From NCBI GenBank assembly GCA_934394585.1, contig CAKRQU010000026.1, positions 1 through 22,768 on the forward strand: a stretch of DNA of 22,768 bases. Reading direction: 5' to 3'. Below are positions 14,655 through 22,080 of this stretch, one piece after another. The first letter of the stretch is position 1. Each line of letters starts with the position of its first letter. The notes beneath the pieces are model-generated. The model saw nothing but the letters and a program-made list of their open reading frames with translations, was not told the DNA's origin and ran no database searches. Both the position numbers and the translations under genes were made by a program. This stretch comes from an uncultured Eubacteriales bacterium (GTDB lineage: Bacteria; Bacillota; Clostridia; Oscillospirales; CAG-272).

Positions 14655-16427
14655 ATGGACGCAATAAAAAAAGGCATTTATTCGCTGAAAATCATTTTCG
14701 GATATGCAGCCCTGTGGGGAATTTTATACATTCTGATAATGATATTTTCCGCGGGACTTTCGACGGCACGCATATATTTTATGGAGCGCCTGATAGACAG
14801 TCTGGCGGGAAGCGCGGGAGGATACGGCGGTACCGTAACATTCGGCATACTGCTCGTGCTTTCCATAATAACGGGAAATCTTTTTTCGCTGCTCTCGGGA
14901 TTTATTATGACGATGATTTCATCAAATCTCAATAAAAAGCAGATCCCCGTGACGCTCTCGAAATTCCGCAACATAAAATACGAATGTTTTGAGAATAAAA
15001 ATAATCAGAATATGCTCCGGAAAATATCGGAAAATCCGCAATCGGATGTTCTCTCGGTTTTCGGGACAATGACTTCCGCAGTGTATTCGGTTATCGCCAC
15101 GATAGGTATACTCGCGATGTTTTCGCGGGCTTCGTATCTGCTCGGTGTCGTCGCCGTGATAACGATGATACCGATGTTTATACTCGAAAGCACGGCGGCA
15201 AATACGGAAATGAAGCTCCGCTGGAATATGACGACCGACATAAGAAAGAGATTTTATCTGCAAAAGCTTTTTGTGGACAAAAACGCATTGCAGGAAATAA
15301 AGCTTTTTGATGCGAAAAAGGAACTTATTTCAAAATCGGACGAGCTGACGATGAGAATAAACCGCGATATGGAAAAAACGCTGAAAAAGGTGCTTTTTCT
15401 TTCTTCCGGCTCCTCTGTGTTTATCATTATTTTCACAGCGGCTACGCTGGCTTTCCTTTCCGTCATGCTCGGGAAGGAAATGATAACGCTCGGCGTTTTC
15501 GTTTCGCTTGTCACATCGCTTACGTCATTCTACGGGCTTGTGCGCGGGCTGGTTTCACGCGTGGCAAGCTATCTGCGGCTCTCCTACGGAATAGGATATT
15601 ATCAGGATTTTCTCGCATTGCCGGAAAGAAAGCTTCAGAGCGGTGCTACGCATGACATAAAGGGCGATGAAATCCGCTTTGAGCACGTGGATTTTCGCTA
15701 TCCCACGGGAACGGCGGATGTTTTGCACGATGTGAACATGAAAATAGGCAAGGGCGAGCGCGTTGCTTTTGTCGGCGAGAACGGCGCCGGCAAAACCACT
15801 ATGATAAAGCTGCTCCTCGGGCTGTATGAGCCGACGGCAGGGCATATTTACATAGACGGGATTGATATACGCGAGCTTTCCGACGAGGAACGCAGGATGG
15901 TATTTTCCGTTATTTTTCAGGATTATCAGAGCTATCAGCTGTCGCTGCGCGAGAATGTCGCCCTCGGCGATATAAGCAAGCTTCGCGACGACGCAAAAAT
16001 AAAAGCGGCGCTCGACGACGCGGGTATAGGCGATCTTCCTTCCATGAACGAAAAGGGGCTGGATCTCAATCTCGGCAAAATATACAGCGACGGAACAGAC
16101 GTATCCGGCGGGCAATGGCAGAGAATAGCCATGGCGAGATCTTATCTTTCGGATGCCCGATTTGTTATTATGGATGAGCCGACGGCGGCGCTCGACCCGA
16201 TAGCCGAGAGCAAAATGTACGAGCGTTTTGCCGATGTGCTTTCAAAGCGCGGCGCGATAATGATTTCTCACAGGCTCGCATCCGCGAAAATGGCTGATAA
16301 GATATTTGTTTTTGACGGCGGGACCATAGCCGAGAGAGGAACGCATGACGAGCTTCTCAAAAAAGACGGGCTTTATCGCGAGATGTGGGACAAGCAAAGC
16401 TCGTGGTATGTGACAAAGGAGGCGTAA
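14655..16427 (+). CDS. ABC exporter half, permease-ATPase fusion (subunit 1)
   Basis: This 590-residue half-transporter has an N-terminal membrane domain (helices near 12-34, 64-88, 140-158, 162-178, 252-272, 276-298) and a C-terminal ATPase. The ATPase shows Walker A GENGAGKTT (374-382), Q-loop Gln422, signature VSGGQ (483-487), Walker B FVIMDEPT with Glu508, and H-loop His539. All catalytic residues are present. With the next gene, of equal length and 4 bp away, it should form a heterodimeric exporter. A Trp after SGGQ occurs in both halves and is common in Firmicute exporters linked to peptides or antibiotics, but no peptide precursor gene is visible. Substrate unknown. Confidence 0.93.
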   Translation: MDAIKKGIYSLKIIFGYAALWGILYILIMIFSAGLSTARIYFMERLIDSLAGSAGGYGGTVTFGILLVLSIITGNLFSLLSGFIMTMISSNLNKKQIPVTLSKFRNIKYECFENKNNQNMLRKISENPQSDVLSVFGTMTSAVYSVIATIGILAMFSRASYLLGVVAVITMIPMFILESTAANTEMKLRWNMTTDIRKRFYLQKLFVDKNALQEIKLFDAKKELISKSDELTMRINRDMEKTLKKVLFLSSGSSVFIIIFTAATLAFLSVMLGKEMITLGVFVSLVTSLTSFYGLVRGLVSRVASYLRLSYGIGYYQDFLALPERKLQSGATHDIKGDEIRFEHVDFRYPTGTADVLHDVNMKIGKGERVAFVGENGAGKTTMIKLLLGLYEPTAGHIYIDGIDIRELSDEERRMVFSVIFQDYQSYQLSLRENVALGDISKLRDDAKIKAALDDAGIGDLPSMNEKGLDLNLGKIYSDGTDVSGGQWQRIAMARSYLSDARFVIMDEPTAALDPIAESKMYERFADVLSKRGAIMISHRLASAKMADKIFVFDGGTIAERGTHDELLKKDGLYREMWDKQSSWYVTKEA

Positions 16428-16431
16428 ATCT

Positions 16432-18204
16432 ATGGAAAAATCCAAAAGAAGTATGGCAAAAACAATATGGCTTTCCGTTCGCGATACATTCCGCGCGATG
16501 CCTTTTATCACTACGGTGACATTTGTTTTTCAGCTTATATCCGCGGGAATATCCGTCGCACTCGTATCATTTACGGCAAGACTGATAGATGCCGCGGGCG
16601 ATATCGGCGCGGAAAAAACGGAAAAGCTTTTGCTTATCTGCGCCGTGATAGTGGGATGTTATCTTATAAATCTCATACTCGAAAAGGTGTCTTACAAAAT
16701 AAATCAGATAGACGCCGTGCCGAAATTTGAAATATTTCATCACAGGCTTTCGGATTTTACCGTCTCGCTTTCGCTGGAGGCGGCAGAGGTGCCGGAAATA
16801 TCAAATATGTTCTGGCGGGCAAAGGATGCCGTTTATCAGGACAGGATGGGAAATGTTTTTCACGGCGTTTTCGGGATTATCCCGGATGCATTCAGAATAA
16901 TCGGAACGGCGATAGTGCTTTATAAATATCATCCCGTGCTCGTTCTCATGGCGCTCTTTTCCATAATCCCATCATTTATCATCAGGCTCATTTACGGGCA
17001 GAAAAGATATGAGCTATACCGCAGTCAGACAGAGAAAAGCCGTCTCGGCAGTTATCTCTGGGGCGTGCTGACCGGCAAAGACACCATAAAAGAAATGCGC
17101 GTGATGGGATTTTCAAAATATCTTACGGACAAGTATTTTTCCGTGCAGAGAGAGGTTTTCGAAGAAAACAAGCAGTTTTCACTGAAATCGGGTTTCCGCA
17201 CTTTTCTGTGCGACTTTTTCAAGATTTTTTCTTACGCGGCGTCGATTGCTTTCTGCGTATATCTGCTTCGTTCTTCGCTGATAAGCATAGGCGTATTCAG
17301 CGCTTGCCTCGGCGCTTTTACGTCCATGCAGGGCGTTTCGGAAAGTCTGCTTTCAAGCTTTGCTTCGATAAAAAGCCAATGCAACTATGCAAACGATTAT
17401 TATGATTTCTTTGAATTCGGGACGGATAAGAAAGCAAACGAAAAATGCGACGGTTTCAAAAATTCCATTTCGGCAAAAAATCTGACATTCAGATATCCCG
17501 GCGCAAACAGAAACGCGCTCGACGGCGTTGATTTCACGGCACACAAAGGCGAAAAAATAGCCATAGTCGGCGAAAACGGCAGCGGCAAAACTACGCTGAC
17601 AAAGCTTATTATGGGGCTTTACGCTCCGACGGGCGGGGAAGTGGACATGGATGAAAAAAATATACGCGATTTCGATGGCAGCTATTATGAAAATTTCTCG
17701 CTCGTGGCACAGAAATTCGGGAAATACAGTCTTACCTTCGGCGAAAATATTGCTTTTGGCAAATTCGGGCAGATAAAAAATAAAGCGCTGATACATTCCG
17801 CGGCGGCATCCGTCGGCATAGATAAGCTCGCGGATGATATAGGCGGGCTCGATACGGAGCTCGGCGTGGAATTCGGCGGAAAGGAACTTTCGGGCGGGCA
17901 GTGGCAGAAAGTTGCTCTTGCGAGGGGTGTTTTTCGCGATGCGGACATACTTATTCTCGATGAACCGACGAGCGCACTCGACCCGATGATAGAATACGAT
18001 ATACTTTCCGATTTCATAAATATGTCAAAGGACAAAACAGCCTTTGTCATATCGCACAGAATAGGTGTATGCCGTATGGCAGACAGGATTTTCGTTATGA
18101 AAAACGGGAAAATAGCGGAAACGGGAAATCACAGAGAACTGCTTGCCGCGGGCGGCATATATGCCGATATGTGGCACAAGCAGGCGCAATGGTATGAAAA
18201 ATAA
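16432..18204 (+). CDS. ABC exporter half, permease-ATPase fusion (subunit 2)
   Basis: This is the partner of the preceding half-transporter, also 590 residues. The membrane domain has helices near 24-48, 65-84, 150-165, 168-188, 262-280 and 283-305. The ATPase carries Walker A GENGSGKTT (380-388), Q-loop Gln427, signature LSGGQ (486-490), Walker B ILILDEP with Glu511, and His542. Both halves look catalytically complete, unlike heterodimers with one degenerate site. GGAGG lies just inside the end of subunit 1. A 51-codon gene follows immediately, its ribosome binding site overlapping this stop codon. Confidence 0.93.
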   Translation: MEKSKRSMAKTIWLSVRDTFRAMPFITTVTFVFQLISAGISVALVSFTARLIDAAGDIGAEKTEKLLLICAVIVGCYLINLILEKVSYKINQIDAVPKFEIFHHRLSDFTVSLSLEAAEVPEISNMFWRAKDAVYQDRMGNVFHGVFGIIPDAFRIIGTAIVLYKYHPVLVLMALFSIIPSFIIRLIYGQKRYELYRSQTEKSRLGSYLWGVLTGKDTIKEMRVMGFSKYLTDKYFSVQREVFEENKQFSLKSGFRTFLCDFFKIFSYAASIAFCVYLLRSSLISIGVFSACLGAFTSMQGVSESLLSSFASIKSQCNYANDYYDFFEFGTDKKANEKCDGFKNSISAKNLTFRYPGANRNALDGVDFTAHKGEKIAIVGENGSGKTTLTKLIMGLYAPTGGEVDMDEKNIRDFDGSYYENFSLVAQKFGKYSLTFGENIAFGKFGQIKNKALIHSAAASVGIDKLADDIGGLDTELGVEFGGKELSGGQWQKVALARGVFRDADILILDEPTSALDPMIEYDILSDFINMSKDKTAFVISHRIGVCRMADRIFVMKNGKIAETGNHRELLAAGGIYADMWHKQAQWYEK

Positions 18205-18217
18205 AGGAGGAATTATT

Positions 18218-18373
18218 ATGTATAAATTTATCAGCGTGAATATCTATGACAGAAAGGAATGCCGCGAATTTGAGGCACTCCTGAACCAAGGGTGGGAGAT
18301 AAAACAGTTTCAGGCAGTCCGCTCCGTCGAGGGCGTGGTCGTGGCTGTCGCAGTGCTGTACCGCGCAGAGTGA
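18218..18373 (+). CDS. Small DUF4177-like protein
   Basis: This 51-residue protein was taken from the ATG at 18218, seven bases behind AAAGGAGG; a longer frame into the exporter gene has no ribosome binding site. A beta-strand start (MYKFISVNIY), a central helix with FEALLNQGWEIKQFQAV and a closing strand (GVVVAVAVLYRAE) match the DUF4177 fold, whose hallmark is LN-x-x-GWE. Its function is unknown. It is last in the exporter operon and directly precedes a terminator, so co-expression with the transporter is certain, but a shared function is not. Confidence 0.82.
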   Translation: MYKFISVNIYDRKECREFEALLNQGWEIKQFQAVRSVEGVVVAVAVLYRAE

Positions 18374-18381
18374 ATAAAAAG

Positions 18382-18413
18382 GGTTGCCTGTCAAAGCAGG
18401 CAGCCGTTTTTTG
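18382..18413 (+). terminator. Rho-independent terminator of the exporter operon
   Basis: GGTTGCCTG (18382-18390) pairs with CAGGCAGCC (18397-18405), nine pairs including one G-T, followed by GTTTTTTG. It lies 9 bp behind the DUF4177-like gene. Confidence 0.9.
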
Positions 18414-18502
18414 TCGGTTTTATTAAAATAAGCGGCGTCAATATTGGAATTCAGACATTTTTTTGTTTCTCCTTTGATTTTTTATGAACATTATATCGGT
18501 TT

Positions 18503-18533
18503 GCAAAAAAAATAAAGCCCGGCTACTGCGGGC
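18503..18533 (-). terminator. Minus-strand terminator 2 (distal)
   Basis: On the minus strand GCCCG-CAGTAGC-CGGGC (18533-18517) is followed by TTTATTTTTTTTG. It is the second stop for transcripts coming from the right and backs up the terminator at 18583-18628. The stretch 18413-18796 holds no protein gene: only these two terminators, a tRNA 3' end, and a promoter. Confidence 0.75.
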
Positions 18534-18582
18534 GGTTATAAATCGCGCCTGCCCCTTTGCAATGCGCCAATAAAGTCACCGA

Positions 18583-18628
18583 GGCAAAAAAATCCGAACC
18601 CAAAATCCACAAGGATCAGGTTCGGATT
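18583..18628 (-). terminator. Minus-strand terminator 1, behind the tRNA 3' fragment
   Basis: On the minus strand AATCCGAACC (18628-18619) pairs perfectly with GGTTCGGATT (18600-18591), followed by seven T and GCC. It begins 10 bp after the tRNA-like acceptor end, the usual place for a tRNA gene's own terminator. T-rich DNA also follows the stem on the plus strand, so it may act both ways. Confidence 0.85.
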
Positions 18629-18638
18629 ATTTTTATTT

Positions 18639-18662
18639 GGCGGGTAGCAGGACTTGAACCTG
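18639..18662 (-). pseudogene. 3' end of a tRNA gene (probable attachment site)
   Basis: The minus strand reads CAGG-TTCAAGT-CCTGC-TACCCGC-C, that is a T arm, the 3' acceptor strand and a discriminator base. No complementary 5' strand (GCGGGTA) and no anticodon arm can be found upstream, and the fifth T-stem pair is a mismatch, where similarity to a tRNA ends. A C discriminator would suit tRNA-His, but identity cannot be settled. A tRNA 3' end followed by its native terminator, with unrelated DNA on the other side, is the normal outcome of site-specific integration at a tRNA gene. The intact copy would then lie beyond the right window edge. Confidence 0.65.
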
Positions 18663-18741
18663 TATGACAGTGAAGTCACTAGACCTGATGGTTGCGACAC
18701 CTCGGTGACAAGCAATCTGTCCACACGAATTTTATGTGTTC

Positions 18742-18770
18742 AGTATACCATAGAACTCACGGAAATGCAA
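18742..18770 (-). promoter_or_regulatory. Promoter ahead of the tRNA 3' fragment
   Basis: On the minus strand TTGCAT (18765-18770) and TATACT (18742-18747) are 17 bp apart, with TGG before the -10 (extended -10). It lies in the gap behind the SirTM stop codon and points to the tRNA fragment and the terminator. Nothing else for it to drive is visible, which is the reason to suspect a small RNA. Confidence 0.55.
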
Positions 18771-18796
18771 CTGCTAAGTCAAAACTCAATGAAATA

Positions 18797-19666
18797 TCAC
18801 AGAACTTTTTCAATTGCTTCTCCGATATCCCCGTCAACGCAAATCGCTCTGTCGGCAATCTCATCAGGACAGAACACCTCGCCGCGGTTGATACAGGCGT
18901 AAGTCGCGCGGGGATTCTTCGCAGTCATCTGCCAAAAGGGATACTTGATGATGACAGGCGTGTTATACCCGACACCGAGTTCGAGAAACAATATCTTTTG
19001 TCCCTCACGGGTGCGCAGGAAGTTTGCATACCGCCCCGCCGCCGCGTGCCAGCCCTCGTCCTCGACAAATCTGTCGTCCGAGCGAAGATTCATGGTCAAG
19101 GGCTTGCCGCAGTGCGGACAGTGCGGGACGAGCGCAGACGGAATTCTCATGTCCTTTTGCTCTGCGACCATTTGCCTGATAACCGCTTCATTGTCCCATG
19201 TCTCCTGACAGCAAGGCTCACTGCATTGAAACAGCCCGTAGTCGCCCTGCGTGTAAAACAGCCGCTTTTTGTCAAATCCCGCTTTCTGAAAACAGTGGTC
19301 AACATTCGTCGTGATGACGAAATAGTCCTTGTTCTTCACAAGACGGAACAGTTCTTCATAGACCGGTTTCAGCGCGTCCGTATAGCGGTTGATGCGGATA
19401 TACCGGCTCCAATATGCCCAGTGTTCCTCCGGTGTTGCATACGGGTAAAACCCGCCCGAATACATATCGTGAAAGCCGTATTTCGTCTCAAAATCGGCAA
19501 AATATTTATGAAACCGCTCGCCGTCGTAGGTAAATCCCGCCGAGGTTGAAAGCCCTGCGCCCGCACCGATGATAACCGCGTCGGCTTCGTCAAGTGCGGT
19601 TTTCAGCCTTTGTATCTGCACCGAGCAATCGGGTGTAAATTTCGTAATCCTTGTTCTTCCAAACAT
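18797..19666 (-). CDS. SirTM-class sirtuin (protein ADP-ribosyltransferase)
   Basis: This 289-residue sirtuin has the NAD-binding start GAGAGLSTSAG (34-44), TTNVDH (119-124) and a structural zinc site (C148, C152/C153, and CPHC near 182-185). Where ordinary sirtuins have the catalytic histidine, it has TQGDYG with Gln140. Asn121 and Gln140 are the pair described for class M sirtuins, which transfer ADP-ribose to a carrier protein rather than deacetylate. The neighbouring macrodomain gene, typical of this class, supports the call. The start at 19666 follows AAGGTGA and lies 77 bp inside the macrodomain gene, indicating coupling. No lipoyl carrier is adjacent, so the target is open. Confidence 0.9.
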   Translation of the reverse strand: MFGRTRITKFTPDCSVQIQRLKTALDEADAVIIGAGAGLSTSAGFTYDGERFHKYFADFETKYGFHDMYSGGFYPYATPEEHWAYWSRYIRINRYTDALKPVYEELFRLVKNKDYFVITTNVDHCFQKAGFDKKRLFYTQGDYGLFQCSEPCCQETWDNEAVIRQMVAEQKDMRIPSALVPHCPHCGKPLTMNLRSDDRFVEDEGWHAAAGRYANFLRTREGQKILFLELGVGYNTPVIIKYPFWQMTAKNPRATYACINRGEVFCPDEIADRAICVDGDIGEAIEKVL

Positions 19667-20384
19667 CAAATATCACCTTGATTCCGCTTTTCGTTTCTTT
19701 TTTATAATCCTTTACAGCCTGTATTGCGATTTCTGCCGCTCTCTCATTCGGAAAACGAAATTCTCCGGTTGAGATACAGCAAAAGGCAATGCTTTCAAGC
19801 TGTTTTTCATCCGCCAGCGCAAGGCAGGAGCGGTAGCAGGAACGCAACAGCTCGCAGTCTCTCTCCGTCAGCCGCCCGCCGACAATCGGTCCGACCGTGT
19901 GCAGGACATACCGGCACGGCAGGTTGAACGCCGGTGTGATCTTCGCCTGTCCCGTCGGTTCATCGTGCCCTTGCTTTGCCATCAGCTCCGCACAGGCAAG
20001 GCGGAGCTGTACGCCCGCGAAAGTGTGAATGGCATTGTCGATACACCCGTGGTTCGGACAGAAGCAACCGAGCATTTGATTGTTCGCGGCGTTGACGATG
20101 GCGTCGCATTTCAGTGTTGTGATATCGCCTTGCCACAAGTAAATATCGGGCTGGACGGGCGTGAGGTCGGCAAGGTCGGTCACGCCCTTTTGAAATGTTT
20201 CCTCGCGCAGATATTCGTCCTGCACCCGCAAAAACTCCGCGTCGCACGGTTTCGGCGGTCGAACATTGAAAAGTGCACGGAGCAGGCGCTTTTGCGCCTG
20301 CTCCTCCTGTGGAACGGACAGATCCTCCCGTCGTTCCCTTAAAAGTGCGCGGATCAGATACAGCCTTTTTTCGCTTTGCATCAT
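19590..20384 (-). CDS. Zinc-type macrodomain protein ADP-ribosyl hydrolase
   Basis: This 264-residue protein has an N-terminal helical region (about 1-75) and a macrodomain. The macrodomain shows GDIT (86-89), NAANNQMLGCF (98-108), NHGCIDNAIH (111-120), TVGPIVGG and a CISTGEF loop. GCF-x-P-x-H-x-C (Cys107, His112, Cys114) is the zinc site of bacterial macrodomains operon-linked to SirTM. Such enzymes remove ADP-ribose from the SirTM-modified carrier, making the modification reversible. The gene starts 1 bp after the FMN-ferredoxin gene and overlaps the SirTM gene, so the three are surely co-translated. An extra Cys109 sits within the zinc loop. Confidence 0.93.
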   Translation of the reverse strand: MMQSEKRLYLIRALLRERREDLSVPQEEQAQKRLLRALFNVRPPKPCDAEFLRVQDEYLREETFQKGVTDLADLTPVQPDIYLWQGDITTLKCDAIVNAANNQMLGCFCPNHGCIDNAIHTFAGVQLRLACAELMAKQGHDEPTGQAKITPAFNLPCRYVLHTVGPIVGGRLTERDCELLRSCYRSCLALADEKQLESIAFCCISTGEFRFPNERAAEIAIQAVKDYKKETKSGIKVIFDVWKNKDYEIYTRLLGADTKAENRT

Positions 20385-20385
20385 G

Positions 20386-21000
20386 CTATCCCTCTTTTAT
20401 GATTGCTTTCTGCGGACAAACGGAAAAGCAATTTCCGCAATGCAGACAATGCTCCTTAATAATTACAGCAGGCGTTTTTTCAAAATCAATACAGTTTTGC
20501 GGACAGACGCTTCCGCACATTCCGCAGCCTATGCAGCGCTCCGTAATCACATAGCCATGTGCGGTTAAATTTGTACCGCCGACCGAAAAGGCAAGGCGTT
20601 CAATCGGCTTTTTGGAAAGGTCAAACCATTCTCCGCCGCCTTCGTAAAGACGGAAAACCGTCAGCGCCTCACGGGACTGTTCGGTCGGATAGATTTCAAG
20701 CATATACGGGTTTTTATTAAGCAGTCGGTCGAGCCGTTTGTTTCCGATCTCATCGACCTTGCCCCGAACGGATACGGCAATGCACGACATGGTATCACTG
20801 CCTTTTATTCCGGTCAGCGCAGCATAGCCCTGCTTTACAAGCCGATGGTAAATGCCTTTTCCCTTGGCAGTGAGAAAATACAAGCCCTTATCATCGCTGT
20901 CCATAATATCCACAGCACAGGTAACGGGAAGTCCCAGGTCATCTACCGTTGCCATAATAACGGAATGAATCTCTTTTTCCAAAAAAGCCAAACAGTTCAT
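20386..21000 (-). CDS. PNPOx-like FMN split barrel fused to a two-cluster ferredoxin
   Basis: This is a 204-residue fusion. Residues 1-130 look like a pyridoxamine 5'-phosphate oxidase-type flavin barrel (MATVDDLGLPVTCAVDI near 16-32, YFLTAKGK at 41-48). Residues 150-200 are a ferredoxin with two [4Fe-4S] motifs: C156-C159-C162-C166P and C185-C188-C191-C195P. It probably passes electrons between FMN and an outside partner; the substrate is unknown. The ATG at 21000 was chosen for the GGAGGGAA before it; the longer frame starts inside the intergenic hairpin. The link with macrodomain and SirTM suggests redox control of ADP-ribosylation, but this is inference. Confidence 0.88.
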   Translation of the reverse strand: MNCLAFLEKEIHSVIMATVDDLGLPVTCAVDIMDSDDKGLYFLTAKGKGIYHRLVKQGYAALTGIKGSDTMSCIAVSVRGKVDEIGNKRLDRLLNKNPYMLEIYPTEQSREALTVFRLYEGGGEWFDLSKKPIERLAFSVGGTNLTAHGYVITERCIGCGMCGSVCPQNCIDFEKTPAVIIKEHCLHCGNCFSVCPQKAIIKEG

Positions 21001-21015
21001 TGTTCCCTCCGAAAA

Positions 21016-21058
21016 GCGGCTATGCCCCGCAGGAGAAATCCCTGCGGGGCGAAACCGC
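21016..21058. repeat. Intercistronic hairpin between the SnoaL and FMN-ferredoxin genes
   Basis: A perfect 10-bp stem GCCCCGCAGG/CCTGCGGGGC (21024-21033 with 21041-21050) lies in the 62-bp gap, with an outer GCGG/CCGC pair (21016-21019 with 21055-21058). No T tract follows on the minus strand, so it should not terminate fully. It more likely fixes an RNA 3' end after processing, which would give the SnoaL gene a more stable message than the genes behind it. Confidence 0.65.
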
Positions 21059-21062
21059 AAGT

Positions 21063-21896
21063 TTAGAATTTGCCGTTCTGATTCTGCCAAGTGGATTTGT
21101 CGGCGATGGTTTCCATCACATCCCAGTGTTCGGCAATCTTGCCGTTTTCCACTCTCCAAAGATCATAGTAGGAGGTCGGCGCGCCGCCGAAGGTTCCTTC
21201 GCTGACGGCAAGAACAAAGTTGCCCTGTGCCAGCACCTGATGCGTGGTAGTGTAGATCATCTGAATGTTCTGCTCGGCAAGAGCCGCAAGTGCGGCACCG
21301 AGCCCGGAAAGGCCGTCGGCAATGCCGGTATTGTGCTGAAGGTAGGTGTCGCCGTCAAAATAATCCGGTGTCTTTTCGGGACGCTTACCCTGCATAACAT
21401 CGTAGAGGAAGTTCTTGACAAGCTCACGGTTAGCCTCTGTTTTGTCCGTGTCCTTTATTTCCTTAGTGCCGTCGATCTGCGTTCTTCCCGAAGGATTGGG
21501 TTCTGCTTTTGCCGCAAGGTTATCCCAGTGCTCTGCAATCTTTCCGTTTTCGTCAAAGCGGAAGATGTCAAAGGCAACCTGCTCTCCTGCGCCTGCGAAG
21601 TTGTAAACCGTCTGAAGGAAAACCTTGTCGCCGTCTTCAAAAGCGCGGATATTGTTTACCGTGGTTTTTACCGGAGCAGATGCAAGGTAAGCCACCGAGC
21701 CGACAAATGCGTCTCTTCCTGTGCCGTAAGCAAGGTTGTGCTGAATGTATCCTTCGGCAAGCAGGCTTGCTGCTTTTTCGGTGTCTCCGGTTGCGAATGT
21801 GTTAATAAGTTCAAGTGCTTTCTGTGTGTTTGTCATTTTGATTACCTCTTTCATATCATTTTTGTGGTTGCCGAACAGTTTTTTGAAAATGCTCAT
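21063..21896 (-). CDS. Tandem SnoaL/NTF2-like protein
   Basis: This 277-residue protein holds two SnoaL-like (NTF2 fold) domains, about residues 22-135 and 155-270. Both domains have an early His-containing strand (EGYIQHN; DTYLQHN) and close with nearly the same GKIAEHWD motif, so the gene arose by internal duplication. SnoaL-like proteins include polyketide cyclases and many small-molecule hydrolases; no ligand can be named. Two starts are possible: 21896 (AAAGG upstream) and 21836 (MTNTQKA, behind AGAGGTAA); the longer is listed. It is first in the operon, and divergent from hxlR. HxlR regulators often control the adjacent detoxification gene, which fits. Confidence 0.88.
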   Translation of the reverse strand: MSIFKKLFGNHKNDMKEVIKMTNTQKALELINTFATGDTEKAASLLAEGYIQHNLAYGTGRDAFVGSVAYLASAPVKTTVNNIRAFEDGDKVFLQTVYNFAGAGEQVAFDIFRFDENGKIAEHWDNLAAKAEPNPSGRTQIDGTKEIKDTDKTEANRELVKNFLYDVMQGKRPEKTPDYFDGDTYLQHNTGIADGLSGLGAALAALAEQNIQMIYTTTHQVLAQGNFVLAVSEGTFGGAPTSYYDLWRVENGKIAEHWDVMETIADKSTWQNQNGKF

Positions 21897-21959
21897 TGCT
21901 TATACCTTTGTGATTTGGATTTTGCTTCGGGGCGGATCCGTTCCCCTGCTTGCAAGAAC

Positions 21960-21988
21960 AGTATACAACAGGTTTTCGGGCTTGTAAA
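21960..21988 (-). promoter_or_regulatory. Promoter of the SnoaL-SirTM operon with a possible HxlR operator
   Basis: On the minus strand TTTACA (21983-21988) and TATACT (21960-21965) are 17 bp apart. An inverted repeat TACAA-N13-TTGTA (21964-21986) covers the spacer and the inner edges of both boxes. A dimeric winged-helix regulator such as HxlR could bind here and block RNA polymerase. The predicted start near 21953 leaves a leader of about 57 nt. Confidence 0.7.
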
Positions 21989-22052
21989 GTACGCACTTTT
22001 TTGTGCCTCGGTAATAAAAAAGTAACCCTTGGAAAAGGGCTTGAAAAAACGC

Positions 22053-22080
22053 TTGAAAAACGCGAATGTTATGGTATAAT
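22053..22080 (+). promoter_or_regulatory. Promoter of hxlR
   Basis: TTGAAA (22053-22058) and TATAAT (22075-22080) are 16 bp apart with TGG before the -10 (extended -10). A direct repeat of GCTTGAAAAA lies at the -35 region. An imperfect palindrome around TAACATGTAA (22088-22097), just downstream of the start, could be an autoregulatory operator. Confidence 0.65.

Larger units (their letters stand above)
18583..18735 (-). ncRNA. Candidate small RNA with a tRNA-like 3' arm
   Basis: A good promoter (18742-18770) and a perfect terminator (18583-18628) frame about 150 nt with no convincing gene. The predicted RNA contains a stem-loop TTGC...GCAA enclosing CACC-GA-GGTG (around 18687-18712), a small AGTG-ACTT-CACT hairpin, a T-arm-like CAGG-TTCAAGT-CCTG, and the acceptor-like TACCCGC. 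A 62-codon frame crosses the region but has no ribosome binding site and spells the tRNA sequence. Alternatively this is just an integration scar where promoter and terminator meet by chance. I rate a real RNA product as possible, not shown. Confidence 0.35.

Noticed and set aside
18536..18724. 62-codon minus-strand frame over the tRNA fragment
   Set aside because: It translates a tRNA 3' end and a terminator stem; no ribosome binding site precedes it.
18692..19549. 285-codon plus-strand frame opposite SirTM
   Set aside because: It is the complement of an unmistakable sirtuin gene and shows no recognisable domain or start signal.
21000..22025. 341-codon plus-strand frame opposite the SnoaL gene
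   Set aside because: It covers the intergenic hairpin, the tandem SnoaL gene and the operon promoter; the minus-strand gene is well supported.
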